Part shown: positions 7,214 to 13,912 of the stretch, piece after piece
Numbering within the stretch: the first letter of the stretch is position 1
Layout: every line of letters starts with the position of its first letter
From: Candidatus Peregrinibacteria bacterium CG_4_10_14_0_2_um_filter_43_11
GTDB taxonomy: Bacteria > Patescibacteriota > Gracilibacteria > UM-FILTER-43-11
DNA length: 23,189 bases
Direction of reading: 5' to 3'
NCBI GenBank assembly: GCA_002792495.1
Contig: PFOK01000087.1
Span: 1-23,189 of the forward strand
Translations under genes and position numbers: made by a program
Notes under the pieces: model-generated
What the model was told of the DNA's origin: nothing
The model's input: only the letters and a program-made list of their open reading frames with translations
Databases searched by the model: none

Positions 7214-7657
7214 TGCGGTCAGCCGACGGCTATGATCTTGTACGGCGGCATAAATAACAGGAATCAGATCTGTTTTTTCTTTCATATCAATCATATCTTC
7301 TCGCATTTGTCTAAATTGACTACTTAGTGAGCTATGTCCTTCTTGTAGAATCTGGATGCAATGTTGATTTTGTTCTATTAGAATGCCGTTGTGACGGATT
7401 TCTGCCATTAATTTGCTTTCAACCCCATCAATCTTCTCATCCAGTGAACCCACTTTCTGATCCAGTGAACCCACTTTCTGATCCAGTGAACCCACTTTCT
7501 GATCCAGTGAACCCACTTTCTGATCTAGGGAACCCACTTTCTGATCTAGGGAACCCACTTTCTGATCTAGGGAACCCACTTTCTGATCTAGGGAACCCAC
7601 TTTCTGATCTAGGGATTGAAACAGCCTCGAAATAAATTGTCGATCTTCTTTAGTCAT
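7199..7657 (-). CDS. Tandem-repeat coiled-coil protein 1 (SLDQKVG x 8)
   Basis: A 152-residue protein from the ATG at 7657 (a TTG at 7678 is also in frame). N-terminal block MTKEDRQFISRLFQ, then eight consecutive SLDQKVG heptads, a ninth degenerate SLDEKIDG, and a 70-residue tail ending RRLTALEQA. A seven-residue period with Leu and Val at fixed positions predicts a coiled coil. It has no signal peptide or membrane segment. N- and C-terminal blocks match the protein at 10015-10569 (MTK[ED]DRQFI, NG[IV]LIEQN, RLTALE[QA]A), so the two are paralogues with different repeat units. Function unknown; an oligomerising scaffold is possible. Its stop lies inside the last codons of convergent pabB. Confidence 0.8.
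   Translation of the reverse strand: MTKEDRQFISRLFQSLDQKVGSLDQKVGSLDQKVGSLDQKVGSLDQKVGSLDQKVGSLDQKVGSLDQKVGSLDEKIDGVESKLMAEIRHNGILIEQNQHCIQILQEGHSSLSSQFRQMREDMIDMKEKTDLIPVIYAAVQDHSRRLTALEQA
7449..7616. repeat. Eight tandem 21-nt repeats
   Basis: Eight head-to-tail copies of a 21-nt unit (core CCCACTTTCTGATC), in two versions that differ near the unit end: CCAGTGAA in the copies nearer 7449 and CTAGGGAA in those nearer 7616. Copies of each version are identical, so they look recently multiplied by slippage or unequal recombination. Each unit encodes one SLDQKVG heptad on the minus strand. Confidence 0.95.
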
Positions 7658-7682
7658 AAAAATAAAGTTAAGATACAAAAAA

Positions 7683-7737
7683 TCACTTATAAACTTAGTG
7701 AGGATTTTTAAAATACACCTCTATAAAAAAAAGTCAA
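7683..7737 (-). promoter_or_regulatory. Promoter and dyad element of coiled-coil gene 1
   Basis: Minus strand: TTGACT (7737-7732), 16-nt spacer, TATTTT (7715-7710), then an inverted repeat TCACT...AGTGA (7683-7701) about where transcription should begin. The same hexamers, spacing and dyad occur in front of coiled-coil gene 2 (10623-10677), while the rest of the leaders diverges. The conserved dyad may be an operator or a 5' mRNA structure. Confidence 0.6.
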
Positions 7738-7759
7738 AATGATGGGCTTGACACTTGTT

Positions 7760-8617
7760 TTACAACGCATTCAGCGCGCCGCACTCATAACGATCCACTT
7801 CACCACCATGTTTTAATGTTAAATATGAAGCGGTCACATGTCCCCTAACTGTTCCATAAACCGTTGCGTACTCCACAGTCATATTTCCAATTAGTTCACT
7901 TTTTCCAAATACCATGCAATTTTTTGCTTCAACATTTGCTCTCAAACTTCCGCCTAGTCTTACGTTAACTGTTTTTGCCGCCAAAGTTAGTTCACCCAAA
8001 TCAACGGAACATTCAATGACCAGGTAACCATTCTCACTATCTCCCACAACAATCCGGTCTCCATTGAATCGAACGCGGTGACACTTCCCCATACTATCAT
8101 ACAACACAAGGTGATCGTACTCTTCCTCCACCTTAAGAGGCTTAAACAGGTCACTCAATACTTTAAATTCAGGGTTAAGACAGTGTCGAAGTCCACGATG
8201 GGCTTGTTTTATATTCATCCATCGTGCATCCATCACACTACTGGTTTCATGAAAACTACCAATGCCGTCAGCCTTTCCGCCGCAAAACACAATTGCTTCA
8301 CGTTTTAATCGATTGAGCTCATGACAAACCCGATCATAATAGCGTGCCTGCAAATAAGCATTGATCGATTCAATCCATTGTTCAAGGCATTGTCTGACAT
8401 TTTCGATATGCTCTCTCAACGCCTCATTCGCTTCTTCAGGTTGTGCTAAAAGTCGATCCAATTCGGAACGATACTGACGCAATTGTGAAAAAACATCGTC
8501 TGGAAACCATCGACCCGTAAAAAATTCGGACGCAAAAAAAGTATCCATTTCTTCAGCCGAAGCGGATGGTGAAAGAGGCGAAGGGAGTTTTAAAGAAAAG
8601 GCAATTGATTCTGGCAT
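7760..8617 (-). CDS. Hypothetical protein with C-terminal bactofilin-like beta repeats
   Basis: A 285-residue protein of no recognised family. N-terminal half (about 45-140) is rich in charged helices (FSQLRQYRSELDRLLAQ, EHIENVRQCLEQWIESINAYL). The C-terminal 100 residues show short alternating strands with regularly spaced small or hydrophobic residues (VNVRLGGSLRANVEAKNCMVFG, then MTVEYATVYGTVRGHVTASYLTL), the look of a right-handed beta-helix as in bactofilins. No signal peptide or membrane segment is seen. It follows the 8636-9055 gene by 18 nt in the same direction, so the two likely form one operon. An assembly or scaffold role is only a guess. Confidence 0.7.
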   Translation of the reverse strand: MPESIAFSLKLPSPLSPSASAEEMDTFFASEFFTGRWFPDDVFSQLRQYRSELDRLLAQPEEANEALREHIENVRQCLEQWIESINAYLQARYYDRVCHELNRLKREAIVFCGGKADGIGSFHETSSVMDARWMNIKQAHRGLRHCLNPEFKVLSDLFKPLKVEEEYDHLVLYDSMGKCHRVRFNGDRIVVGDSENGYLVIECSVDLGELTLAAKTVNVRLGGSLRANVEAKNCMVFGKSELIGNMTVEYATVYGTVRGHVTASYLTLKHGGEVDRYECGALNAL

Positions 8618-8635
8618 AGCTTACAAATTATCCTA

Positions 8636-9055
8636 TTAGCCAAGCATTCTTCGGGGACTGCGTGACTTACGAGCACGAGTTCTACGAAGTGCTTCTAATC
8701 GGGAAGTAGTAGGTACTTGTCGTAAGGTTTCTGTGGTTCGGTCACGTTCTTGGACGATGACCATTGCTTTAAGTTCATCAAGCAACCATTCTGCTGTTGG
8801 ATTTTCTGGGACATCTGATGCTGTAAATAGTTTTGTTGCCATTTCTCGTAAGTCAGTTATGGGCAATGCTTCACCAACCCGATGTCTGACTTCTCCTAAT
8901 TTCATGGCATCATCCAACCATTGCCTTTCTGCATCTTGCTGCGCACGAACATCAGCTGTATTGATTCCAACCGCAGCGGGTGTAACGATATCCACTTTTT
9001 CTGTACCTAGATCAATGGTAAGTTCATCGCGAAATTGTGAAGGTTGAGTAGTCAT
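8636..9055 (-). CDS. Hypothetical protein, 139 aa, basic C-terminus
   Basis: Unrecognised soluble protein. Residues 1-30 are acidic and beta-prone (ELTIDLGTEKVDIVTP), the middle is helical (RQWLDDAMKLGEVRHRVGEALPI, TAEWLLDELKAMVIVQER), and the end is strongly basic (LEALRRTRARKSRSPRRMLG), which could touch nucleic acid or an acidic partner. A fully consensus promoter lies 46 nt upstream. The ATG has no Shine-Dalgarno; the leader instead contains CCCTCC, the reverse. First gene of the probable two-gene operon with 7760-8617. Confidence 0.7.
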   Translation of the reverse strand: MTTQPSQFRDELTIDLGTEKVDIVTPAAVGINTADVRAQQDAERQWLDDAMKLGEVRHRVGEALPITDLREMATKLFTASDVPENPTAEWLLDELKAMVIVQERDRTTETLRQVPTTSRLEALRRTRARKSRSPRRMLG

Positions 9056-9100
9056 AGTATTTAAAGTTAGGAGGGTAAAATTAAATGTTATTAGAAAACA

Positions 9101-9129
9101 ATTATAAACTATGTATAATATTATGTCAA
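9101..9129 (-). promoter_or_regulatory. Consensus sigma70-type promoter for the two-gene hypothetical operon
   Basis: Minus strand: TTGACA (9129-9124), exactly 17 nt, TATAAT (9106-9101), a perfect match to the housekeeping consensus in both boxes and spacing. Start of transcription should be near 9094, giving a leader of about 38 nt before the ATG at 9055. Confidence 0.8.
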
Positions 9130-9157
9130 TAATTTAAAACTAACTAACCTAAAAATA

Positions 9158-9186
9158 TTGATTTTTACTTTTAAATAAGCTAAAAT
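9158..9186 (+). promoter_or_regulatory. Promoter for the TrmB-like regulator
   Basis: TTGATT (9158-9163), 17-nt spacer, TAAAAT (9181-9186). It faces away from the promoter at 9101-9129, with about 28 nt between their -35 boxes, so one factor bound here could affect both. The leader to the ATG at 9277 is about 84 nt and contains the dyad at 9228-9259. Confidence 0.6.
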
Positions 9187-9227
9187 AAATGTGTCGGTAT
9201 TTTATGACAACATGTATCCAATCGACA

Positions 9228-9259
9228 CCAATGGGTTTACCGATCGGTTCACCAATTGG
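9228..9259. promoter_or_regulatory. 32-bp imperfect dyad in the leader of the TrmB-like gene
   Basis: A perfect core ACCGATCGGT (9239-9248) is flanked by CCAATGGGT on the left and ACCAATTGG on the right, so most positions of each 16-nt arm pair. It ends 17 nt before the ATG. This is the size and place expected for an autoregulatory operator of the HTH regulator, which is inference. Confidence 0.5.
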
Positions 9260-9276
9260 AATTCTCAATAGACATT

Positions 9277-10014
9277 ATGAATCAACTTTTTCAACAATTC
9301 GGCCTGAACGAGAAAGAAACTCAAGCCTTTCTTAAAATGCTCGAACTTGGGGCACAGCCCGTGAGCGTACTTGCACGACATGCGGGCATTCCACGTTCCA
9401 CGATGTATCTGGTCGTCGAATCGCTCAAAAAAGCTCAGTTGATCGACGAATTTGAACGGGCGGGCATTAAATATGTCAAAGCCATTCCCGTTCGTCAAAT
9501 CGCGGATGTGATTGTGGCGAAAAAACGCCGTGTGGAACAAATGAATCAAATGCTTATCGGGCAATTGCCAATGCTCGAAGCTCTGGAAAACACACTCAGC
9601 ATTACACCAAGAGTCAAATTTTTTGAAGGAAAAGAGGCGGTAATGAAAATGTACGAGGCAATCTTAAAAGAAAAGTCATTTCGCGCCTTTTTCAACCCCG
9701 ATCTTGTTAAACGGGTGATGCCGGAGTATCACTACAAAATTCCGGAAGCGATTCGTGAATATAAATTGAAAGCGGAGGAACTGCTGGTCGATTGTGCTGA
9801 GGCGTACGAATACAAAAAACGATTCAATTCCAAGGACCATCAAATCAAAATCCTCCCCAAGGGCATGGTGTTTAAATCCGACACTCTCATTTGTAACGAG
9901 CGAATCTATATGATCTCGTACGGTGAAAAAGATCTTTCCGCGATCGAAATCTGGAATACATCACTTGCCGACACACAAAAAGCGATGTTTGAGGAATTAT
10001 GGAACCGTTTGTAA
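9277..10014 (+). CDS. TrmB-family transcriptional regulator
   Basis: A 245-residue DNA-binding regulator. The N-terminal winged HTH of the TrmB type spans about 4-75 (FGLNEKETQAFLKMLELG, then PVSVLARHAGIPRSTMYLVVESLKKAQLI), followed by a coiled linker (AKKRRVEQMNQMLIGQLPMLEAL) and an effector domain with VKFFEGKEAVMKMYEAILKE, typical of TrmB proteins with the phospholipase D-like C-terminal fold. The end (MFEELWNRL) is also typical. TrmB regulators are best known in archaea, as sugar-responsive factors, but also occur in candidate-phylum bacteria. The ATG is preferred over a TTG at 9256, which lies inside the dyad. Its stop at 10014 abuts the stop of coiled-coil gene 2 with no spacer. Confidence 0.85.
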   Translation: MNQLFQQFGLNEKETQAFLKMLELGAQPVSVLARHAGIPRSTMYLVVESLKKAQLIDEFERAGIKYVKAIPVRQIADVIVAKKRRVEQMNQMLIGQLPMLEALENTLSITPRVKFFEGKEAVMKMYEAILKEKSFRAFFNPDLVKRVMPEYHYKIPEAIREYKLKAEELLVDCAEAYEYKKRFNSKDHQIKILPKGMVFKSDTLICNERIYMISYGEKDLSAIEIWNTSLADTQKAMFEELWNRL

Positions 10015-10569
10015 TTAAGCGGCCTCCAGAGCAGTCAGTCGTTTTCCGTGATTTTTCAATGTCATACGAATAGCCGGTAAAACAGTGGTATTTTCTTCAA
10101 TGCGATCCACCTTATCTTCCACACGTGTCAATCGATCGTTCATAGTTTGGTTGCTTTCCACCAGCCATTCAATCGATGCCGTATTTTGCTCGATCAAAAC
10201 ACCATTACGACGAACCTCGGTCATTAATTTACCTTCAACTCCATCAATCTTTTGGTTGAGTGAGCTTTCAACTCCATCAATCTTTTGGCTGACTGAACTT
10301 TCAACCCCATCAATCTTTTGGTTGAGCGAGCTTTCAACTCCATCAATCTTTTGGCTGACTGAACTTTCAAATCCCTCAATCTTTTGGCTGACTGAGCTTT
10401 CAAATCCCTCAATCTTTTGGCTGACTGAGCTTTCAAATCCCTCAATCTTTTGGTTGACTGAACTTTCAAATCCCTCAATCTTTTGGTTGAGTGAGCTTTC
10501 AACTCCATCAATCTTTTGGTTGAGTGCCTGAAATAAACCTGTAATAAATTGTCGATCATCTTTAGTCAT
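10015..10569 (-). CDS. Tandem-repeat coiled-coil protein 2 (SSxxQKIxGxE x 8)
   Basis: A 184-residue paralogue of the protein at 7199-7657. N-terminal MTKDDRQFITGLFQALNQK, then eight 11-residue repeats of the pattern SS[LV][NS]QKI[DE]G[VF]E (residues 25-112), then a 72-residue tail with RRNGVLIEQN and ...GKRLTALEAA. An 11-residue (hendecad) period favours a right-handed or nearly straight coiled coil, unlike the heptads of its sister. Gln-Lys-Ile/Val-x-Gly is common to both repeat units, so the units probably share an origin. No secretion signal. Function unknown. Confidence 0.8.
   Translation of the reverse strand: MTKDDRQFITGLFQALNQKIDGVESSLNQKIEGFESSVNQKIEGFESSVSQKIEGFESSVSQKIEGFESSVSQKIDGVESSLNQKIDGVESSVSQKIDGVESSLNQKIDGVEGKLMTEVRRNGVLIEQNTASIEWLVESNQTMNDRLTRVEDKVDRIEENTTVLPAIRMTLKNHGKRLTALEAA
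10234..10497. repeat. Eight tandem 33-nt repeats
   Basis: Eight head-to-tail 33-nt units (core CAATCTTTTGG) encode the 11-residue repeats of coiled-coil protein 2. Units come in alternating versions (ATCGATGGAGTTGA-type giving IDGVE and ATTGAGGGATTTGA-type giving IEGFE), with runs of near-identical neighbours, consistent with recent copy-number change. Confidence 0.9.
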
Positions 10570-10622
10570 AATAATAAAAAGTTAAGATACTATTAGATCA
10601 CCTCATAACCAAGGCAAAAAAT

Positions 10623-10677
10623 TCACTTATAAACCTAGTGAGGATTCTCAAAATACGCCTGTGGTCTAAAAAGTCAA
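10623..10677 (-). promoter_or_regulatory. Promoter and dyad element of coiled-coil gene 2
   Basis: Minus strand: TTGACT (10677-10672), 16-nt spacer, TATTTT (10655-10650), then the dyad TCACT...AGTGA (10623-10641). Boxes, spacing and dyad (only one C/T difference in the 19-nt dyad) match those of gene 1 at 7683-7737. The leader between dyad and ATG is not conserved, so the match is not merely a recent whole-region copy. Confidence 0.6.
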
Positions 10678-10712
10678 ATGCTTTCACTTTTCATTTTTTC
10701 ATAACCATTTAG

Positions 10713-10721
10713 TGATATAAT
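10713..10721 (+). promoter_or_regulatory. Extended -10 promoter for pabC
   Basis: TGATATAAT is an extended -10 element (TGn plus TATAAT); no good -35 is seen. Expected start near 10728, giving a 20-nt leader to the ATG at 10748. It is divergent from the coiled-coil gene 2 promoter. Confidence 0.5.
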
Positions 10722-10747
10722 AAAGATGAATTTATAACATCGTTGTC

Positions 10748-11527
10748 ATGATTATTTCGATCAATGGAAAAATCGTTGACGAAAAAAAAGCCGGGATCCC
10801 GGTGACTAGCGACGCTTTTTTGTATGGGCAGGCAGTGTTCGAAACCATTCGCACTTACAATCACAAAGTATTCCGCTTGGACGATCATTTGGCGCGCCTG
10901 TATGTTTCCGCGGAAATCATGGAATTGAATCCAAAATGGAATTTCAAAAAAAGTTACAAGGTAATCACCGAGACTCTTTCCAAGAGTCCTCATAAAGAAA
11001 ACAAAATACGGATTATCCTCACAAAAAAAGATTTGATTGTGATGGTTGAAAAAATCAAAGAGAAACAGGAGTGGATGTACAAAAAAGGAGTGAAACTTGT
11101 TTCTTTTCCCGGGCAGCGCAATATGCCACGTGCCAAGAATTTAGCGGATTCATTCACTTATCTGGCCAAACAACACGCCCTTGAATGTGGGGTATACGAA
11201 GCGTTATTGATCGATCCTAAAACCTACGTTCGTGAATGTGCTTATGCCAACATTTTTTGGGTAAATGAAGGCCAGCTTTATAGCACGAATAAAAATGTGC
11301 TATTTGGCATCACGCGGGAGACGGTCATTGAACTATCCGGCAATTGCAAGTCTCAGGGGATCAAGTACAAGTCCATTCTATGTGCGGAAGAGGTATTTTT
11401 GACTCAAACCACCAGTGGAATTCTGCCTGTCATTGCCATTGATGGTCATAAAATAGGAACGGGTAGTCCGGGGCAATTCACCAAAAAACTAATGAAGGAT
11501 TTTGGTAAATTGGTGTGGGGGAAATAA
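10748..11527 (+). CDS. pabC: Aminodeoxychorismate lyase / class IV aminotransferase
   Basis: PLP enzyme of fold type IV, 259 residues. Motifs: DAFLYGQAVFETIRTYNHKVFRLDDHL (22-48), the probable Schiff-base lysine K130 in PRAKNLADSFTYLAKQHAL, YEALLIDPKTYVRECAYANIFWV (150-172) with the conserved Glu and Asn, and TQTTSGILPVIAIDGHKIGTGSPG near the end. The fold includes PabC, branched-chain aminotransferase and D-amino-acid aminotransferase, which are hard to separate by eye. PabC is chosen because pabA and pabB lie 3.5 kb upstream on the same strand. It would turn aminodeoxychorismate into p-aminobenzoate and pyruvate. Confidence 0.8.
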   Translation: MIISINGKIVDEKKAGIPVTSDAFLYGQAVFETIRTYNHKVFRLDDHLARLYVSAEIMELNPKWNFKKSYKVITETLSKSPHKENKIRIILTKKDLIVMVEKIKEKQEWMYKKGVKLVSFPGQRNMPRAKNLADSFTYLAKQHALECGVYEALLIDPKTYVRECAYANIFWVNEGQLYSTNKNVLFGITRETVIELSGNCKSQGIKYKSILCAEEVFLTQTTSGILPVIAIDGHKIGTGSPGQFTKKLMKDFGKLVWGK

Positions 11528-11545
11528 CAAATTTATTCCTCTTTC

Positions 11546-12142
11546 CTATTTAAGCACATTAAGCGGTGTGAAACTCATGCGATGAATGGGGCAAGGGCCG
11601 TGTGTTTTTATCGCCGTCATGTGTAGTTCCGTTCCGTAACCCATGTGTTGGTCAAAACCATAAACGGGATATTTTTGATGGTACTTTTGCATCAGATGAT
11701 CACGCGTGACCTTGGCAAGGATAGAAGCCGCGGCAATACAAAACACTTTTTGATCCCCTTTGACGATCGCTTCTTGGGGGATACCCATGATGTTCAACGC
11801 CACCGCGTCGGTAAGAATAAAATCAGGTGTCGGGTCTAGCTTTAAAACCGCCTGGCGCATGGCCAATTTTGAGGCATTCAGAATGCCGATTTCATCAATC
11901 TTCGCTTGGCTGATGATCGCGACCGCGTAACTCAGAGCGGTGTTTTTAATTTCGATGAATAGCTGTTCCCGTTGTAAGGCGGTGAGTTGCTTGGAGTCGT
12001 GAATGGCATCGTTGTGATAATCCGGATCAAAAATGACCGCGGCGGCAACCACAGGACCCGCCAAGGGGCCACGCCCGGCTTCATCGGTGCCGGCGATGTG
12101 ACGGAAGTGACGCTGCCTAAGATGTTGCTCCCGTTCGTACAT
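11546..12142 (-). CDS. rnhB: Ribonuclease HII
   Basis: Cleaves RNA in RNA/DNA hybrids, including single ribonucleotides in DNA. The 198-residue length is standard. The acidic metal site is complete: D20 and E21 in AGTDEAGRGPLAGPVVAAAVI, D112 in ILTDAV and D130 in VKGDQKVFCIAAASILAKVTRD; YGFDQHMGYGT and HGPCPIHRMSF are the usual C-terminal blocks. The ATG is 17 nt after the flippase stop on the same strand, so the two are probably co-transcribed. Confidence 0.95.
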   Translation of the reverse strand: MYEREQHLRQRHFRHIAGTDEAGRGPLAGPVVAAAVIFDPDYHNDAIHDSKQLTALQREQLFIEIKNTALSYAVAIISQAKIDEIGILNASKLAMRQAVLKLDPTPDFILTDAVALNIMGIPQEAIVKGDQKVFCIAAASILAKVTRDHLMQKYHQKYPVYGFDQHMGYGTELHMTAIKTHGPCPIHRMSFTPLNVLK

Positions 12143-12159
12143 GAGTTAATGACAAAAGT

Positions 12160-13689
12160 TTATTTCTTCTTCAAAAGGGCGAGCATTTCCGATGTTACCG
12201 CTTTTGTTTTGAGCATGAAAAACATATAAACCACACCGCCCAAAGGAATCAGAATGGCGAGCTGCCATACAAACCAAACATTTTTCATCCACATAAAGCC
12301 GATGAAGATGAAAAGCCCCATCATGGTGGCGGAGAAAACGGTTTTTAACAAGGTGATGAGGGAAATGTGAAATTGTAGGACTTTTTGAGCCATCCAATAC
12401 GTAAAAATGAGAATGAGAAATTCCGAAAAAACCGATGTTAAGGCGGCCCCACGAAATCCCCAATGGGGAATGACGAGCAGATTGCCGATGAGATTGAAAA
12501 GCACACCACCCGCGTTGATGTACATCAGCTTGATCTGCTGATTGAGGACAACCAAGGTGAAGCCGAACAGAGAATTGACGAATGAAAACAGCATCGCGAA
12601 CATGAGGATTTTGATGGCGACATCTGACCCATACGTAAAGGTGTTTCCGCTTAAATAAGTCACATCCGAAATAAAGTGAATGAAAGGAACCGCCAAAATA
12701 AATCCGCCAACGAGAATAGGAACGCCGGACGCGATTAAAAAATCAAAAGAATATTGGACGAGCTGTTTGATTTTCTGATTCTTTTCTTCCAGATAACGCG
12801 TCATGATCGGAAGCACGGAATTCATGAAATAAACGGGAATGATCACCAGCATTTCCAACATGCGTTGTGCCACGCCGTACAAACCCACTTCGGTATCCCC
12901 GCACAACCGCTGTGCGCATTCCCCCTCCCCCAAGGTGGTGGAGTGAGGGAGTAAAAGGGTCATCAAAATGACGTCCAGGCGGAAATAAAGCGTGTTGAGC
13001 ACCAGAGCAACCCCATAAGGAAGAGAGGTGAGAAAAATTTTTCTCCAAAAATCATAATCAAAACAATACGTGATTTTGGTATACCGGCGTGTGTAATAAG
13101 CGGTGACGACAAACATGATCAAATTCCCGATCACACCGGCCCACAACAGATGATAAAACCCAAGAACAGCATTGTCGGGATAAAGAAAAAAAGCGACCCA
13201 CGCCATATAAGCGACACTGGCGATTTTTCCGATCACAAGACTAATGGTGGCGTATTGCATTTTTAGATGAACCTGCAAAACCGTGCTGACCGTGCCATTG
13301 AGCAGTGTGAAAAACGTGGCAAACGTGGCGACCACCACACCAAGAGGAATCAGGGTGTCTCCGTAGGCCGGCATTAAAAAGGCGGCAATTACAGCCAGAA
13401 TCATCGCGAAAACGGCCAACGCGCTTCTCAGTCCCAGTACGTTCCCCAAAATACGCGGGATCTGTGACTGGTCTTTGGACATCTCTTTGATCGTGATCGT
13501 GTAGATGCCAAAGTCGGCGATAATTCCAAATAACGCTAAAAACTGATAGACCGTCGTGTAATCGCCGTACCCCGCCGTACCCAAGTACCCCGAGATGATT
13601 TTAAGAACGATGATCGAAAGACCTGCAGTGATGAGTTTGCCGACCACCTGAATGAATGTGTTTTCGAGGATTTTACGGGCAATAGACAT
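12160..13689 (-). CDS. Polysaccharide flippase (Wzx/MATE-like, MOP superfamily)
   Basis: A 509-residue integral membrane protein with about 12-14 hydrophobic segments that would flip lipid-linked glycans across the inner membrane. The start MSIARKILENTFIQVVGKLITAGLSIIVLKIISGYLGTAGYGDYTTVYQF is typical of the RfbX/Wzx branch (PF01943/PF14667), as is EVGLYGVAQRMLEMLVIIPVYFMNSVLP. About 20 residues (245-265; LLPHSTTLGEGECAQRLCG) interrupt the usual spacing between DVILM and DTEVGLYG and are encoded by a GC-rich palindromic stretch. Glycosyltransferase, RmlB and GlmS genes in the window fit a surface-polysaccharide role. A TATAAT-like box lies at 13774-13769 on the same strand. Confidence 0.9.
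   Translation of the reverse strand: MSIARKILENTFIQVVGKLITAGLSIIVLKIISGYLGTAGYGDYTTVYQFLALFGIIADFGIYTITIKEMSKDQSQIPRILGNVLGLRSALAVFAMILAVIAAFLMPAYGDTLIPLGVVVATFATFFTLLNGTVSTVLQVHLKMQYATISLVIGKIASVAYMAWVAFFLYPDNAVLGFYHLLWAGVIGNLIMFVVTAYYTRRYTKITYCFDYDFWRKIFLTSLPYGVALVLNTLYFRLDVILMTLLLPHSTTLGEGECAQRLCGDTEVGLYGVAQRMLEMLVIIPVYFMNSVLPIMTRYLEEKNQKIKQLVQYSFDFLIASGVPILVGGFILAVPFIHFISDVTYLSGNTFTYGSDVAIKILMFAMLFSFVNSLFGFTLVVLNQQIKLMYINAGGVLFNLIGNLLVIPHWGFRGAALTSVFSEFLILIFTYWMAQKVLQFHISLITLLKTVFSATMMGLFIFIGFMWMKNVWFVWQLAILIPLGGVVYMFFMLKTKAVTSEMLALLKKK
12895..12955. repeat. Palindromic insertion inside the flippase gene
   Basis: Contains a hairpin CGCACA-ACCGC-TGTGCG (12900-12916) followed by CTCCCCCA-AGG-TGGTGGAG (one mismatch). 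It is GC-rich and low-complexity compared with the AT-leaning flippase gene, and encodes a polar loop between two membrane-domain blocks that are normally close. The frame is kept. Confidence 0.5.
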
Positions 13690-13692
13690 AAT

Positions 13693-13718
13693 CAGTGCGA
13701 CAGTGCACAGTGCGACAG
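13693..13718. repeat. CAGTGC/GACAG short repeat before the flippase
   Basis: Two CAGTGCGACAG copies around a central GTGCAC in the flippase leader. A related CTGTGCACTG series occurs at 19091-19121. Possibly the same dispersed repeat family; effect unknown. Confidence 0.45.
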
Positions 13719-13831
13719 AAAATGATTCTCCGGAACACTGGATATTTAGTTAGTTTTATTCAAAGCGGATTATACCTGAACTTCGGGATAAAACCCATGT
13801 TTTTGACAGTGGAAAAGACATCACAAAACTA

Positions 13832-13860
13832 TTGACATCTTAATTAAAATATGGTAGTAT
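13832..13860 (+). promoter_or_regulatory. Promoter of the metallopeptidase-GHGTW operon
   Basis: TTGACA (13832-13837), 17-nt spacer, TAGTAT (13855-13860), overlapping a TATAAT at 13858-13863. Expected start near 13867, leader about 46 nt. No Shine-Dalgarno is seen before the ATG at 13913. Confidence 0.65.
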
Positions 13861-13912
13861 AATCTCCAAAATTCAAACAAACACAAAAACCCGGACCCTT
13901 AATTGTACTCTC

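Noticed and set aside
7449..7616. Tandem repeats as a CRISPR array
   Set aside because: Units are contiguous with no spacers, are coding in frame, and there are no cas genes.
7327..7635. Plus-strand frame with PLSDPVN/PLSDLGN repeats
   Set aside because: It is the antisense shadow of the 21-nt repeat array; any frame through a 21-nt repeat stays open. The minus frame has the conserved ends, promoter and a paralogue.
9069..9132. AGGAGGG nine bases before an ATG with a 15-codon frame on the plus strand
   Set aside because: It lies wholly inside the consensus promoter and leader of the opposite-strand gene, the peptide shows nothing recognisable, and strong Shine-Dalgarno sites are not used by neighbouring genes. 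Probably chance.
10085..10531. Plus-strand 148-codon frame with STPSIFWL repeats
   Set aside because: Antisense shadow of the 33-nt array in coiled-coil gene 2.
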